Source of the DNA: CAWINH01 sp963837425
Lineage (GTDB): Bacteria; Chloroflexota; Limnocylindria; QHBO01
Direction: 5' to 3'
Assembly (NCBI GenBank): GCA_963837425.1
Contig: CAWINH010000002.1
Span: forward strand, 496,001-560,000
DNA length: 64,000 nt
Positions 33,374 to 40,847 of this stretch are shown here, in pieces (within the stretch, counting starts at the first letter, position 1; every line of letters begins with the position of its first letter). The notes beneath the pieces were generated by a model. The model worked only from the letters and a program-made list of their open reading frames with translations, did no database searches and was not told the DNA's origin. The translations under genes and the position numbers were made by a program.

Positions 33374-34658
33374 TCGTCCACGCCCCAGCTTCCTCGAGCG
33401 CGGCGATCGCCGGGTCGTGGTGACCGGAATGGGAGCAATCACCCCGCTCGGAAATGACGTACCCACCTTCTGGGACTGCCTGCTGGCCGGGCGGAGCGGG
33501 ATCCGGCGCATCACGGCGTTCGACCCGGTGAACGTCGCGAGCAAGATCGCCGGCGAGATCCGCGACTTCGACGCGGAGGCCGTGATGCCGCGCAAGGAGA
33601 TACGACGGAACGACCGCTACGTCCACTTCGCCTGGGCGGCGACGGCCGAGGCGCTCGCCGATGCGGGCCTCGCGAATCCGATCGCCGATGAGTCGCTCGC
33701 CGAGCGCACGGGGGTGATCATCGGCACCGGCATCGGCGGGATCAACACGATGATCCGCGACGTCATCGAGGCCCATGACCTCGGCGTCGACCGCATCGGC
33801 CCGTTCCTGGTGACGGCCATGATCCCCGACATGGCTGCAGGCTACGTCGCGATCTACGGCAATGCGCGCGGGCCGAACTACGCGACCGTCTCCGCCTGCA
33901 GCAGCAGCAACCATGCGATCGGCGACGCCCTGAGCCTGATCCGACGCGGCGACGCCGACGTGATGATCGCCGGCGGTGCGGAGGCGGGCATCGGGGAGAT
34001 CCCGGTGGGCGCCTTTTCGGCCATGCGCGCGCTGTCGACGAAGCGCAATGACGCCCCGGAGCGCGCATCGCGCCCCTTCGATGCCGACCGGGACGGCTTC
34101 GTCATGGCCGATGGCGCCGGCATCCTCGTCCTCGAGGCGCTCGAGCACGCCCGGGCGCGCGGCGCCCGGATCCACGCAGAGCTGCTCGGGTACGCGGCGA
34201 CCGACGACGCGTCGCACATCACGCTCCCCGCACCGGGAGGGCGCGGCGCGGCGGCCAGCATGTCCCTCGCCATCGCCGATGCCGGCCTGACGACGAACGA
34301 CGTGGACTACATCAACGCCCACGGCACGAGCACGCCGCCGAACGACAGCTCGGAGACGGCGGCCATCAAGACCGTCTTTGGGGAGCGCGCGTACGCGATC
34401 CCGGTCAGCAGCACGAAGAGCATGACCGGCCACATGCTCGGCGCCGGGGGCGGCGTCGAGGCGATCGCCTGCATCCGCGCCATCGGCGCCGGCATCCTGC
34501 CGCCGACGATCAACCTCGAGACCCCCGATCCGGAGTGCGACCTGGACTACGTGCCGAACGAGGCGAGGCGGGCACCGATCACCGTGGCGATGAGCAACTC
34601 GTTCGGGTTCGGGGGCCACAATGCGACGCTCATCTTTCGCCGGTTCGACGCCTCGTGA
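33366..34658 (+). CDS. fabF: 3-oxoacyl-ACP synthase II
   Basis: 430 residues; condenses malonyl-ACP with acyl-ACP. The Cys-His-His set is complete: Cys178 in VSACSSSNHAIG, His in NAHGTSTPPND and His in KSMTGHMLGAGG. The C-terminal SFGFGGHNATLIF is standard. It is slightly longer than E. coli FabF. It overlaps fabZ by 8 bases and the following accB by 4. Confidence 0.96.
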   Translation: MPDRPRPSFLERGDRRVVVTGMGAITPLGNDVPTFWDCLLAGRSGIRRITAFDPVNVASKIAGEIRDFDAEAVMPRKEIRRNDRYVHFAWAATAEALADAGLANPIADESLAERTGVIIGTGIGGINTMIRDVIEAHDLGVDRIGPFLVTAMIPDMAAGYVAIYGNARGPNYATVSACSSSNHAIGDALSLIRRGDADVMIAGGAEAGIGEIPVGAFSAMRALSTKRNDAPERASRPFDADRDGFVMADGAGILVLEALEHARARGARIHAELLGYAATDDASHITLPAPGGRGAAASMSLAIADAGLTTNDVDYINAHGTSTPPNDSSETAAIKTVFGERAYAIPVSSTKSMTGHMLGAGGGVEAIACIRAIGAGILPPTINLETPDPECDLDYVPNEARRAPITVAMSNSFGFGGHNATLIFRRFDAS

Positions 34659-35119
34659 CCGGGCCGGGCGACACCGAGGCGGTGCTCTCCGCGGTCGACA
34701 TCCTGGCCCCCGCCTTCGAGGCCAGCGGCCTCGCGGAGCTCGAGGTCCAGGTCGGAGAGCTCCACGTTCGCATGGCCAGGCCAGCGGCTCTCGCCCCGGT
34801 CGCGCCGGCTGCACCCGAGACCGTCCGCCAGCCCGCGGCGGACCAGGCGCGCGGGCCGTACGGCGAGCCGGCTCCCGGCATGCGGTTCGTGACCGCGCCG
34901 CTGACCGGTGTCTGGTACAACGCGCCGTCCCCCGGCGCGCGGCCCTACATCTCAGAGGGGAGCGAGATCGGGGCGGGCTCGGTGATCGGGCTCATCGAGG
35001 CCATGAAGCTGTTCAACGAGATCAAGTCCGATATCGGCGGGCACGTGCACCGCATCCTTGTCGAGAGCGGGACACTGGTGAAGCGCCAGCAGCCACTGCT
35101 CGAGGTCGATCCCAGCTGA
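34655..35119 (+). CDS. accB: biotin carboxyl carrier protein (BCCP)
   Basis: 154 residues; carries biotin between AccC and AccD/AccA. The biotinyl lysine is Lys118 in GLIEAMKLFNEIKSD. A Pro/Ala linker (residues 43-63) joins it to an N-terminal dimer-forming part, and the 'thumb' region PSPGARPYISEGSEI is present as in true bacterial BCCP. GTG 34655 lies in the fabF stop. It is the only lysine-bearing member of the two BCCP-like genes here, so it must be the working carrier. Confidence 0.96.
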   Translation: MTGPGDTEAVLSAVDILAPAFEASGLAELEVQVGELHVRMARPAALAPVAPAAPETVRQPAADQARGPYGEPAPGMRFVTAPLTGVWYNAPSPGARPYISEGSEIGAGSVIGLIEAMKLFNEIKSDIGGHVHRILVESGTLVKRQQPLLEVDPS

Positions 35120-35135
35120 CGTGGAGGAGCAACCT

Positions 35136-36212
35136 ATGACGCATAACGCGCTGATCACGGGGTGGGGGATGTACGCGCCGTCGCGCGTCATGTCGAACGA
35201 CGACCTTGCCCGGCTGGTCGACACCTCGGATGAGTGGATCGTGACCCGTACCGGGATCCGTGAACGTCGGATCGCGGCCGACGACGAGACGACCACCACC
35301 CTCTCGGTGCTCGCCGCGCGCGACGCGCTGGCGGTTGCCGGCGTCGACCCGGGCGAGGTCGACCTCGTGATCGTGGCGACCTGCTCCCCCGACTATCCGC
35401 TTCCCGCGACCGCGGTGCTCGTCGCAACCGAGCTGGGCGCTCATCGCGCCGCGGGCTTCGACCTGCAGGCGGCATGCTCGGGCTTCGTCTACGGGCTGGC
35501 CACGGGCACGAGCTTCATCCGTGGCGGTATGTACCGGAACGTGCTGGTCATCGGGGTGGAGGTCCTGAGCCGGTACATCAACTGGCGGGATCGCAGCACG
35601 TGCGTGCTGTTCGGGGATGGGGCGGGGGCGATCCTGCTCCAGGCTTCGGACCAGCCCGGCGGGCTGCTCGGGATGAACCTGTTCAGTGACGGCACCGGCT
35701 GCGACGCGATCATCGTTCCCGCCGGCGGCTCGAAGGCGCCCGCCTCGGCGGAGACGGTGGCGGCGGGCCAGCATTTCATCCACATGCTCGGCGGCGAGGT
35801 CTACAAGTACGCGACCCGCCAGATGGCGGACTCGGCAAGCCACGCGCTGTCAGATGCAGGATTGGGTGTCGAGGACGTCGACCAGTTTGTCTTCCACCAG
35901 GCCAACCTGCGGATCATCCAGAGCGTGGAGAAGGCACTCCACATCCCCGAGGAGAAGGTCTTCGTCAACATCGAGAAGTACGGGAACACGAGCGCGGCCT
36001 CGGTGCCGATGGCGCTCGTCGAGGCTGTGGCGGCGGGGCGCATCTCGGCCGGCGATCGCCTGCTGATGGTCGCCTTCGGCGCCGGCTACACGGCCGGGGC
36101 GGCGGTCGTGGAGTGGACCGCGGATCCGGCGCGCGCGTTCCTGGCGCCGGGCGAGCAGACGCGGCTCGGCAAACCGCGGACCGAGATCGCCGAGCTGGCC
36201 GCCGCCCACTGA
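35136..36212 (+). CDS. fabH: 3-oxoacyl-ACP synthase III
   Basis: 358 residues; starts fatty-acid synthesis by joining acetyl-CoA (or a branched acyl-CoA) and malonyl-ACP. The catalytic Cys114 is in LQAACSGFVYG, the His is in FVFHQANLRI, and the Asn is in EKYGNTSAAS. The substrate loop is not diagnostic for straight or branched primers. ATG 35136 has GGAGGAGC at 35123-35130. The C-terminus is about 30 residues longer than E. coli FabH. One-base overlap with fabG. Confidence 0.96.
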   Translation: MTHNALITGWGMYAPSRVMSNDDLARLVDTSDEWIVTRTGIRERRIAADDETTTTLSVLAARDALAVAGVDPGEVDLVIVATCSPDYPLPATAVLVATELGAHRAAGFDLQAACSGFVYGLATGTSFIRGGMYRNVLVIGVEVLSRYINWRDRSTCVLFGDGAGAILLQASDQPGGLLGMNLFSDGTGCDAIIVPAGGSKAPASAETVAAGQHFIHMLGGEVYKYATRQMADSASHALSDAGLGVEDVDQFVFHQANLRIIQSVEKALHIPEEKVFVNIEKYGNTSAASVPMALVEAVAAGRISAGDRLLMVAFGAGYTAGAAVVEWTADPARAFLAPGEQTRLGKPRTEIAELAAAH

Positions 36213-36967
36213 TGTTCGATCTCAGCGGCAAGGTCGCGCTCGTCACCGGCGGCAGCCGGGGCCTGGGCCGGGCGATCGCGCTGGCTCTCGCGGGACAGGG
36301 CGCGGATGTGGCACTCAACTACCGCGCGAATGCCGAGGCGGCCGACGAGGTGGCAAGCCGCATCCGCGGCCTCGGTCGTCGCGCGGAGCTCGTCCAGGGC
36401 GACACCTCGGCCGGCCGCGAGGCCTGCGAGGCGATCGTGAAGGCCGCGCTCGAGGCATTCGGCAGGGTGGACGTCCTCGTCAACAACGCGGGGATCACCC
36501 GTGACAACCTCCTGATGCGGATGGATGGCGATGAATGGGACTCGGTCCTCTCCACGAACCTGTCCGGCCCCTTCTGGATGACGCGCGCCATCGCCAGGCC
36601 GATGATGAAGGCCCGCTCCGGCCGGATCGTCAACATGAGCTCGGCGGCCGGCAGGATGGGAAACGCCGGCCAGGCGAACTACGCGGCGGCCAAGGCCGGG
36701 CTCATCGGCCTCACGAAGACGACCGCCCGCGAGCTCGCCAGCCGGGGGATCACCTGCAACGCGATCGCCCCGGGCCTCATCGCGACCGACCTGACCGCCG
36801 ACCTGCCCGAGGCCGCCACCGAGGCGATCAAGATCCTGACGCCGATGGGCTACGTGGGAAGCGTCGGCGACGTCGCGGCCGCAGCGGTCTACCTCGCCTC
36901 CGATGAGGCGCGGTATGTCACCGGCCAGGTGATCGGCGTCGACGGCGGCATGGTCATGGGGAGCTGA
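36212..36967 (+). CDS. fabG: 3-oxoacyl-ACP reductase
   Basis: 251 residues, short-chain dehydrogenase. NADPH loop TGGSRGLGRAIA, NNAG, the catalytic Ser in VNMSSAAGRMG, and the YAAAK pair (Tyr/Lys) are all present, and the closing VTGQVIGVDGGM is typical FabG. It ends the cluster, and a strong hairpin follows 47 bases later. Neither acpP nor an enoyl-ACP reductase lies before or after it. Confidence 0.95.
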   Translation: MFDLSGKVALVTGGSRGLGRAIALALAGQGADVALNYRANAEAADEVASRIRGLGRRAELVQGDTSAGREACEAIVKAALEAFGRVDVLVNNAGITRDNLLMRMDGDEWDSVLSTNLSGPFWMTRAIARPMMKARSGRIVNMSSAAGRMGNAGQANYAAAKAGLIGLTKTTARELASRGITCNAIAPGLIATDLTADLPEAATEAIKILTPMGYVGSVGDVAAAAVYLASDEARYVTGQVIGVDGGMVMGS

Positions 36968-37014
36968 TCCGCAGCGCAACGGATGGCACCCGCCGGACGT
37001 CGAAACTCATGGAT

Positions 37015-37043
37015 CGAGGCTCGGGAGCTGTGCCCGAGCCTCG
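37015..37043. terminator. terminator-like hairpin after the fab cluster
   Basis: Perfect 11-base stem CGAGGCTCGGG / CCCGAGCCTCG with a 7-base loop. The following bases are C-rich rather than T-rich, so the stem itself is the evidence for an operon end. Confidence 0.65.
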
Positions 37044-37058
37044 TCGCCTCCCCGGCGG

Positions 37059-37087
37059 TTCAACCCGGGGCGATTTGCTGCGAGAAT
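37059..37087 (+). promoter_or_regulatory. possible sodN promoter
   Basis: TTCAAC, 17 bases, GAGAAT. This is a weak match with correct spacing, placed between the fab hairpin and sodN. It would give a leader of about 40 bases containing the ribosome site. Confidence 0.35.
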
Positions 37088-37132
37088 GAGGGTCGACAGT
37101 TCGCCCGATGCACTGAACGAGAGGAGACCTGC

Positions 37133-37564
37133 ATGCTCACCCTGCGCACCCTGCTGCGCCCGGCCCGGACCGTCCACGCGCACTGCGACATCCCGTGCGG
37201 GATCTATGACCCCGAGCAGGCCCGGATCGAGGCCGAATCGTGCCTGCGGATCATCGAGAAGCACGAGGCCAGCGACGATCCGCTCTTCAAGGCCCGTTGC
37301 ATCAACGTCAAGGAGGAGCGCGCCGAGCTCGTGAAGCATCACCTCGACGTCCTCTGGCACGACTACTTCAAGCCGGAGCACCTCGAGAAGCACCCCGGCA
37401 TCCACGAGACGTTCTGGAGGGCGACAAAGCAGGCATCGAAGGTCAAGCAGTCGCTCGACGTCGACGTGGCGAAGGAGCTCCTGCTGATGATCGACTCGAT
37501 CGACGAGATGTGGAAGGCGACCGGCGGCGAGTCGAAGACGCGAGTCAACGGCCGTCCCTCCTGA
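37133..37564 (+). CDS. sodN: nickel superoxide dismutase
   Basis: 143 residues; dismutates superoxide using a Ni site. The Ni hook HCDIPCGIYDP is complete: after removal of 16 leader residues, His17 becomes the N-terminal His1, and Cys18 and Cys22 become Cys2 and Cys6. The remaining four-helix bundle (EHLEKHPGIHETFWRATKQA) is typical of the hexameric enzyme. GAGGAG lies 7 bases before the ATG. The maturation protease gene follows 30 bases downstream, which explains how the leader is cut. Confidence 0.97.
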   Translation: MLTLRTLLRPARTVHAHCDIPCGIYDPEQARIEAESCLRIIEKHEASDDPLFKARCINVKEERAELVKHHLDVLWHDYFKPEHLEKHPGIHETFWRATKQASKVKQSLDVDVAKELLLMIDSIDEMWKATGGESKTRVNGRPS

Positions 37565-37594
37565 GGCGGAACGCCCGGCAAGGGCCCTGCAGCC

Positions 37595-37987
37595 ATGCGG
37601 CGCCTGACGCCGCTGCTCCTCGCCGGGGGAGTCGCCGGGATCGCCACCCTCGCTGCGCGACGATGGCTCGATGCCGTCGAGGTGGAGGGTGACTCGATGG
37701 CCCCCACGCTGCTCCCCGGCGAGCTGCTGATCGTCGAGCGGCTGACGCTCGCGCGGCGACCGCCACGGAACGGGGATGTCGTACTCGCCGCCGACCCGCG
37801 GCAACCGACCCGGGAGCTCGTGAAGCGCGTGGCGGCCTACGATCCGGGCACGGACCGGGTGGAGCTGCGCGGCGACGCGACCGAGGCGAGCACCGACTCC
37901 CGCTCGTTCGGCTCGGTTCCCCGTGAAGAGGTGTGCTGGCGGGTGGCGCTGCGGTACTGGCCGCCGGACCGGATCGGCCGCCCGTAG
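37595..37987 (+). CDS. sodX: nickel-type superoxide dismutase maturation protease (S26 family)
   Basis: 130 residues, a small signal-peptidase-like serine protease with one N-terminal helix (about residues 5-20). The catalytic Ser is in VEGDSMAPTLLPGE and the Lys in LVKRVAAY. Members next to sodN cleave the NiSOD leader so that the new N-terminal His can bind nickel (family knowledge). Its place directly behind sodN is the main reason for choosing this over a general signal peptidase. Confidence 0.92.
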   Translation: MRRLTPLLLAGGVAGIATLAARRWLDAVEVEGDSMAPTLLPGELLIVERLTLARRPPRNGDVVLAADPRQPTRELVKRVAAYDPGTDRVELRGDATEASTDSRSFGSVPREEVCWRVALRYWPPDRIGRP

Positions 37988-37995
37988 CGCCGGCC

Positions 37996-38027
37996 AGCGG
38001 CGGGCACCGCCAGCGGCGGGCACCGCC
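37996..38027. terminator. tandem 16-base hairpin repeat between convergent genes
   Basis: AGCGGCGGGCACCGCC occurs twice in a row, and each copy folds as GGCGG-GCA-CCGCC. It fills the gap between the sodX stop and the stop of the opposing gene, so it probably serves as a two-way terminator or block. Confidence 0.5.
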
Positions 38028-38032
38028 CCGCC

Positions 38033-38404
38033 TCAGCCACAGAAGGCGACGATTGCCTCCGCGCAGTCCCGCTCCTCCGCGGGGAGCATCTCCACGCTCT
38101 CGCCCGCCTCCGCGGCGACGAGCCACTCCGCGCCGGCCGTGGGGCGAACGGCCACGCTGGCGCTCGGCGCGCGGTCCCGCAGGAAGGCGACGACCGGCCC
38201 GAGCCCCGCATCCCCGTATTCCTCGCGGACGGCCCCGGTGTCGATGACGATCCGGTCTGGCCGGCGCAGGATCACCGCCTGGTGGAGCCGCGCCGCGTCG
38301 TTGTAGAAGAAGGCGAGGGCATCGGCCAGGCGAGCCTCGAGGTCGGCAGCCAGATCCCGGTCGCGCGTGAGGCAGTAGACGACGAGCTCCGAATCGGCGC
38401 TCAC
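38033..38404 (-). CDS. hypothetical protein
   Basis: 123 residues, cytoplasmic, mixed alpha/beta. It starts ADSELVVYCLTRDRDLAADL and contains RPDRIVIDTGAVREEYGDAG and three cysteines; the last lies two residues from the end. The GTG start overlaps the stop of the DinB-like gene by 4 bases, so the two are translated together. No family recognised. The strand-loop pattern would suit a small nucleotide- or ligand-binding fold, without firm support. Confidence 0.6.
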   Translation of the reverse strand: MSADSELVVYCLTRDRDLAADLEARLADALAFFYNDAARLHQAVILRRPDRIVIDTGAVREEYGDAGLGPVVAFLRDRAPSASVAVRPTAGAEWLVAAEAGESVEMLPAEERDCAEAIVAFCG

Positions 38405-38922
38405 CGGTCCGTCTCCGCGGTGGCCAGCATCGGCCCGGGGTAGTCGCCGACCGCGGTCCCCGCCGCGGACCGCTTGCTCGCGATCTCGCCGATGTGGAAG
38501 TAGTGGTGCACGAGCATGCGCAGGAGGGTGTAGCGCAGGGAGACCCGGCGTCCGGCGAGCTCCGGGAGCGAGCCCGCGTAGGGGATCGACCGCTCGAGGT
38601 CCGGCGCCGCGAGGGCACCGAGGAAGCTGGCGGCGACACGATGGACCCGGTCGGCGGCCTCGTGCAGCTCCGCCCAGGAGTCGGCCCGTCCATCCCCGCC
38701 GAACCGATACCGCTCGAGTCCGACGAGGGGGTCCGGATCGGCTCCGGCGAAGCGAACGTTTACCCAGCCGTCGACCTGGTTCGCGAGGTGAGCCACCGTC
38801 CACGCGTAGCTACTGCCGTGCTCGCCCGCGGTCGCCTCGGCCGCGCTCATGCCGGCCGTCACCCGGTCGAGGTCGTCCCAGGCGTCGAACACGGCGCCGA
38901 TGATCGCGGGTCGTTGCTTCAC
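38401..38922 (-). CDS. DinB/maleylpyruvate-isomerase-like protein
   Basis: 173 residues, four-helix-bundle family. The phrases WTVAHLANQVDGWVNV (N-terminal helix with a His) and LLRMLVHHYFHIGEIAS (two His) supply the three histidines that bind a metal in DinB-like proteins. Some members are thiol-dependent transferases (mycothiol/bacillithiol); most are unassigned. GTG 38922 was chosen over ATG 38952 because a TATCCT hexamer ends 6 bases before it. It leads a two-gene operon divergent from the small protein at 38959. Confidence 0.75.
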   Translation of the reverse strand: MKQRPAIIGAVFDAWDDLDRVTAGMSAAEATAGEHGSSYAWTVAHLANQVDGWVNVRFAGADPDPLVGLERYRFGGDGRADSWAELHEAADRVHRVAASFLGALAAPDLERSIPYAGSLPELAGRRVSLRYTLLRMLVHHYFHIGEIASKRSAAGTAVGDYPGPMLATAETDR

Positions 38923-38928
38923 GCTGGA

Positions 38929-38934
38929 AGGATA
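38929..38934 (-). promoter_or_regulatory. -10-like hexamer for leaderless DinB-like gene
   Basis: TATCCT on the minus strand, 6 bases before GTG 38922. Confidence 0.4.
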
Positions 38935-38946
38935 GCGACGCCCGGG

Positions 38947-38952
38947 TACCAT
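38947..38952 (+). promoter_or_regulatory. -10-like hexamer for leaderless small-protein gene
   Basis: TACCAT, 6 bases before GTG 38959. It faces the divergent hexamer 12 bases away. Confidence 0.4.
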
Positions 38953-38958
38953 CGGCGC

Positions 38959-39141
38959 GTGAGAGTCGTTCGCCTGCTCGTGATCGTGGTCGGGGTCCTG
39001 GCCAGCGTGGCCATCGGGTTCGTCGTCGACCGTTCATCCCATTCGGTGAGTGACACGCTGGAGGGCGCAGCGCTACCGGTCCTGCTGGTCTGGGTCGCGG
39101 TGATCGCAACGGTGGCGGTCCTGCGCCGCCGCGTCGACTGA
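38959..39141 (+). CDS. small two-helix membrane protein
   Basis: 60 residues with two membrane helices (about 3-21 and 35-53), separated by VDRSSHSVSDTLEG and closed by a basic tail RRRVD. GTG start with a -10-like hexamer 6 bases upstream and no ribosome site. It stands alone between a divergent DinB-like gene and deoC. No family recognised; the gene is supported by topology, codon composition and the promoter signal. Confidence 0.6.
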   Translation: MRVVRLLVIVVGVLASVAIGFVVDRSSHSVSDTLEGAALPVLLVWVAVIATVAVLRRRVD

Positions 39142-39169
39142 GGGTCGCGGGCACCGAGGCGGCACCCCG

Positions 39170-39175
39170 TACAAT
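39170..39175 (+). promoter_or_regulatory. -10-like hexamer for leaderless deoC
   Basis: TACAAT, 10 bases before ATG 39186. It overlaps an earlier in-frame ATG at 39174, which argues that 39186 is the real start. Confidence 0.45.
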
Positions 39176-39185
39176 GGGCGATCCG

Positions 39186-40148
39186 ATGGCCACCACATCT
39201 CCCGTCCGCCGGGATGGCGAATCCGACCTCAGCGCGCCGCGGCACCAGGCGCTCGGCAGCCTGCTGGGGCGCGTCTGGCCCGTGGACCAGGTCGGCGTCG
39301 AGGAACGGGCGGCGAGCCTCGCGAAGCGCAGCATCAAGCGCGAGTCGAAGCTGTGGGCCCTCGACCTCGTGATCCGAATGATGGATCTCACCACCCTCGA
39401 AGGGAAGGACACGCCCGGGAAGGTCCGGGCTCTGGCGGGCAAGGCCCGGCGACCGGATCCCACCGACCCGTCCATTCCGAGCGTGGCGGCGCTGTGCGTT
39501 TACCCGAACATGATCACCGCTGCTCGCGAGGCACTCGCGGGATCGGGCGTGAAGGTGGCCGCGGTGGCGACCTACTTTCCCTCCGGACAGGCGCCGCTCG
39601 ACGTGAAGCTGGCCGACGTGCGTGAGGCCGTGGCGCTGGGGGCGGACGAGATCGACATGGTCATCGACCGCGGAGCCTTCCTTTCCGGCGCCTACGGCCG
39701 CGTCTACGACGAGATCGTGGCGGTCAAGGAGGCCTGCGGCGAGGCGCACCTCAAGGTGATCCTCGAGACCGGGGAGCTCGAGACGTACGACAACGTGCGC
39801 CGCGCATCGGTCCTGGCCATGGCGGCCGGGGCCGACTTCATCAAGACCAGCACCGGCAAGGTGCAGCCGGCGGCGACGCTGCCGGTGACGCTCGTGATGC
39901 TCGAGGCGATCCGCGACTTCTACCGCCAGACCGGCCGCGCGGTGGGCATGAAGCCGGCGGGCGGAATCCGGACCAGCAAGGAGGCGATCGCCTACCTCAC
40001 CACGCTGTACGAGACGCTCGGTCCGGACTGGATGACGCCGGATCGCTTCCGCTTTGGAGCGAGCAGCCTGCTCAATGACGTCCTCATGCAGATCCGCAAG
40101 GAGCGTACCGGCCGATACTCGGGCGAGGACTACTTCACCCGCGACTGA
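39186..40148 (+). CDS. deoC: deoxyribose-phosphate aldolase (long form)
   Basis: 320 residues, clearly longer than the E. coli enzyme (about 260) and like the eukaryote/actinobacterial type with an N-terminal extension. It splits deoxyribose-5-phosphate to acetaldehyde and glyceraldehyde-3-phosphate. The Schiff-base lysine is in ADFIKTSTGK, and the proton-relay Lys is in VGMKPAGGIR. CVYPNMI and EIDMVIDRG are also typical. The downstream aldehyde dehydrogenase (42896) could oxidise the acetaldehyde, a pairing also known in other Gram-positive-type genomes. Confidence 0.95.
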   Translation: MATTSPVRRDGESDLSAPRHQALGSLLGRVWPVDQVGVEERAASLAKRSIKRESKLWALDLVIRMMDLTTLEGKDTPGKVRALAGKARRPDPTDPSIPSVAALCVYPNMITAAREALAGSGVKVAAVATYFPSGQAPLDVKLADVREAVALGADEIDMVIDRGAFLSGAYGRVYDEIVAVKEACGEAHLKVILETGELETYDNVRRASVLAMAAGADFIKTSTGKVQPAATLPVTLVMLEAIRDFYRQTGRAVGMKPAGGIRTSKEAIAYLTTLYETLGPDWMTPDRFRFGASSLLNDVLMQIRKERTGRYSGEDYFTRD

Positions 40149-40149
40149 C

Positions 40150-40155
40150 TAGAAT
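40150..40155 (+). promoter_or_regulatory. -10-like hexamer for leaderless DsbA-like gene
   Basis: TAGAAT beginning at the end of deoC, 8 bases before ATG 40164. Confidence 0.45.
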
Positions 40156-40163
40156 CGGCGCGG

Positions 40164-40847
40164 ATGATCCAGGTTGCGCCGGGGACGATCCAGGTCTGGT
40201 CCGACATCGGTTGTCCATGGGCGCACGTCGCGGTCTGGCGCCTGCACGATGCACGTCGGCGCCTTGGCCTCGAGGACCGGGTTCGCTTCGACCACCGCGT
40301 CTTCCCCCTCGAGCTGTTCAACTCCGAGCCCACGCCGCGCGACGATCTCGGTCCGGAGATGGCCGTTTGTACCGCGCTCGCGCCGCGCGCCGGCTGGCAG
40401 CCGTGGAGCGCACCACAGTGGTGGTGGCCGGTCACGATGCTGCCCGCGATGGAGGCGGTGCAGGCTGCGAAAGAGCAGGGTCTCGCGGCCTCCGAGGCGC
40501 TGGACCGCGGCCTGCGCCGCGCCTTCTGGGGCGAGAGCCGCTGCGTCAGCCTGCGACACGTGATCCTCGAGGTCGCATCGGAGACCGATGGCCTCGACCT
40601 GGCGATGCTGGCTGGGGCGCTCGACGCGGGGCGCGCTCGCAGCTCGCTGTTCGATCAGTGGGAGGTCGCAAAGACCGACGCGGTGCAGGGGTCGCCCCAC
40701 CTGTTTCTGCCCGACGGGACGAACGGCCAGAACCCGGGGCTCGAGGTGAGCTGGGCCCAGGATGCGGAGGGCGGCTGGGTGCCGACCGTCGTCCGGGACG
40801 ACCAATCGGTCTACGCAGACTGGGTCCGTCGGGCGGCGAGTGCCTGA
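40164..40847 (+). CDS. DsbA-family thioredoxin-fold protein (FrnE/HCCA-isomerase-like)
   Basis: 227 residues. The start QVWSDIGCPWAHVAVWRL is the DsbA/FrnE/2-hydroxychromene-2-carboxylate isomerase type, followed by the helical insertion and the closing GSPHLFLPDG with the cis-Pro region. The active-site motif reads CPWA, with only the first cysteine, so it is not a normal disulphide oxidase; isomerase or glutathione-transferase-like chemistry is more likely. It overlaps the ECF sigma gene by 8 bases, so it shares that operon with ogt. Confidence 0.82.
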   Translation: MIQVAPGTIQVWSDIGCPWAHVAVWRLHDARRRLGLEDRVRFDHRVFPLELFNSEPTPRDDLGPEMAVCTALAPRAGWQPWSAPQWWWPVTMLPAMEAVQAAKEQGLAASEALDRGLRRAFWGESRCVSLRHVILEVASETDGLDLAMLAGALDAGRARSSLFDQWEVAKTDAVQGSPHLFLPDGTNGQNPGLEVSWAQDAEGGWVPTVVRDDQSVYADWVRRAASA

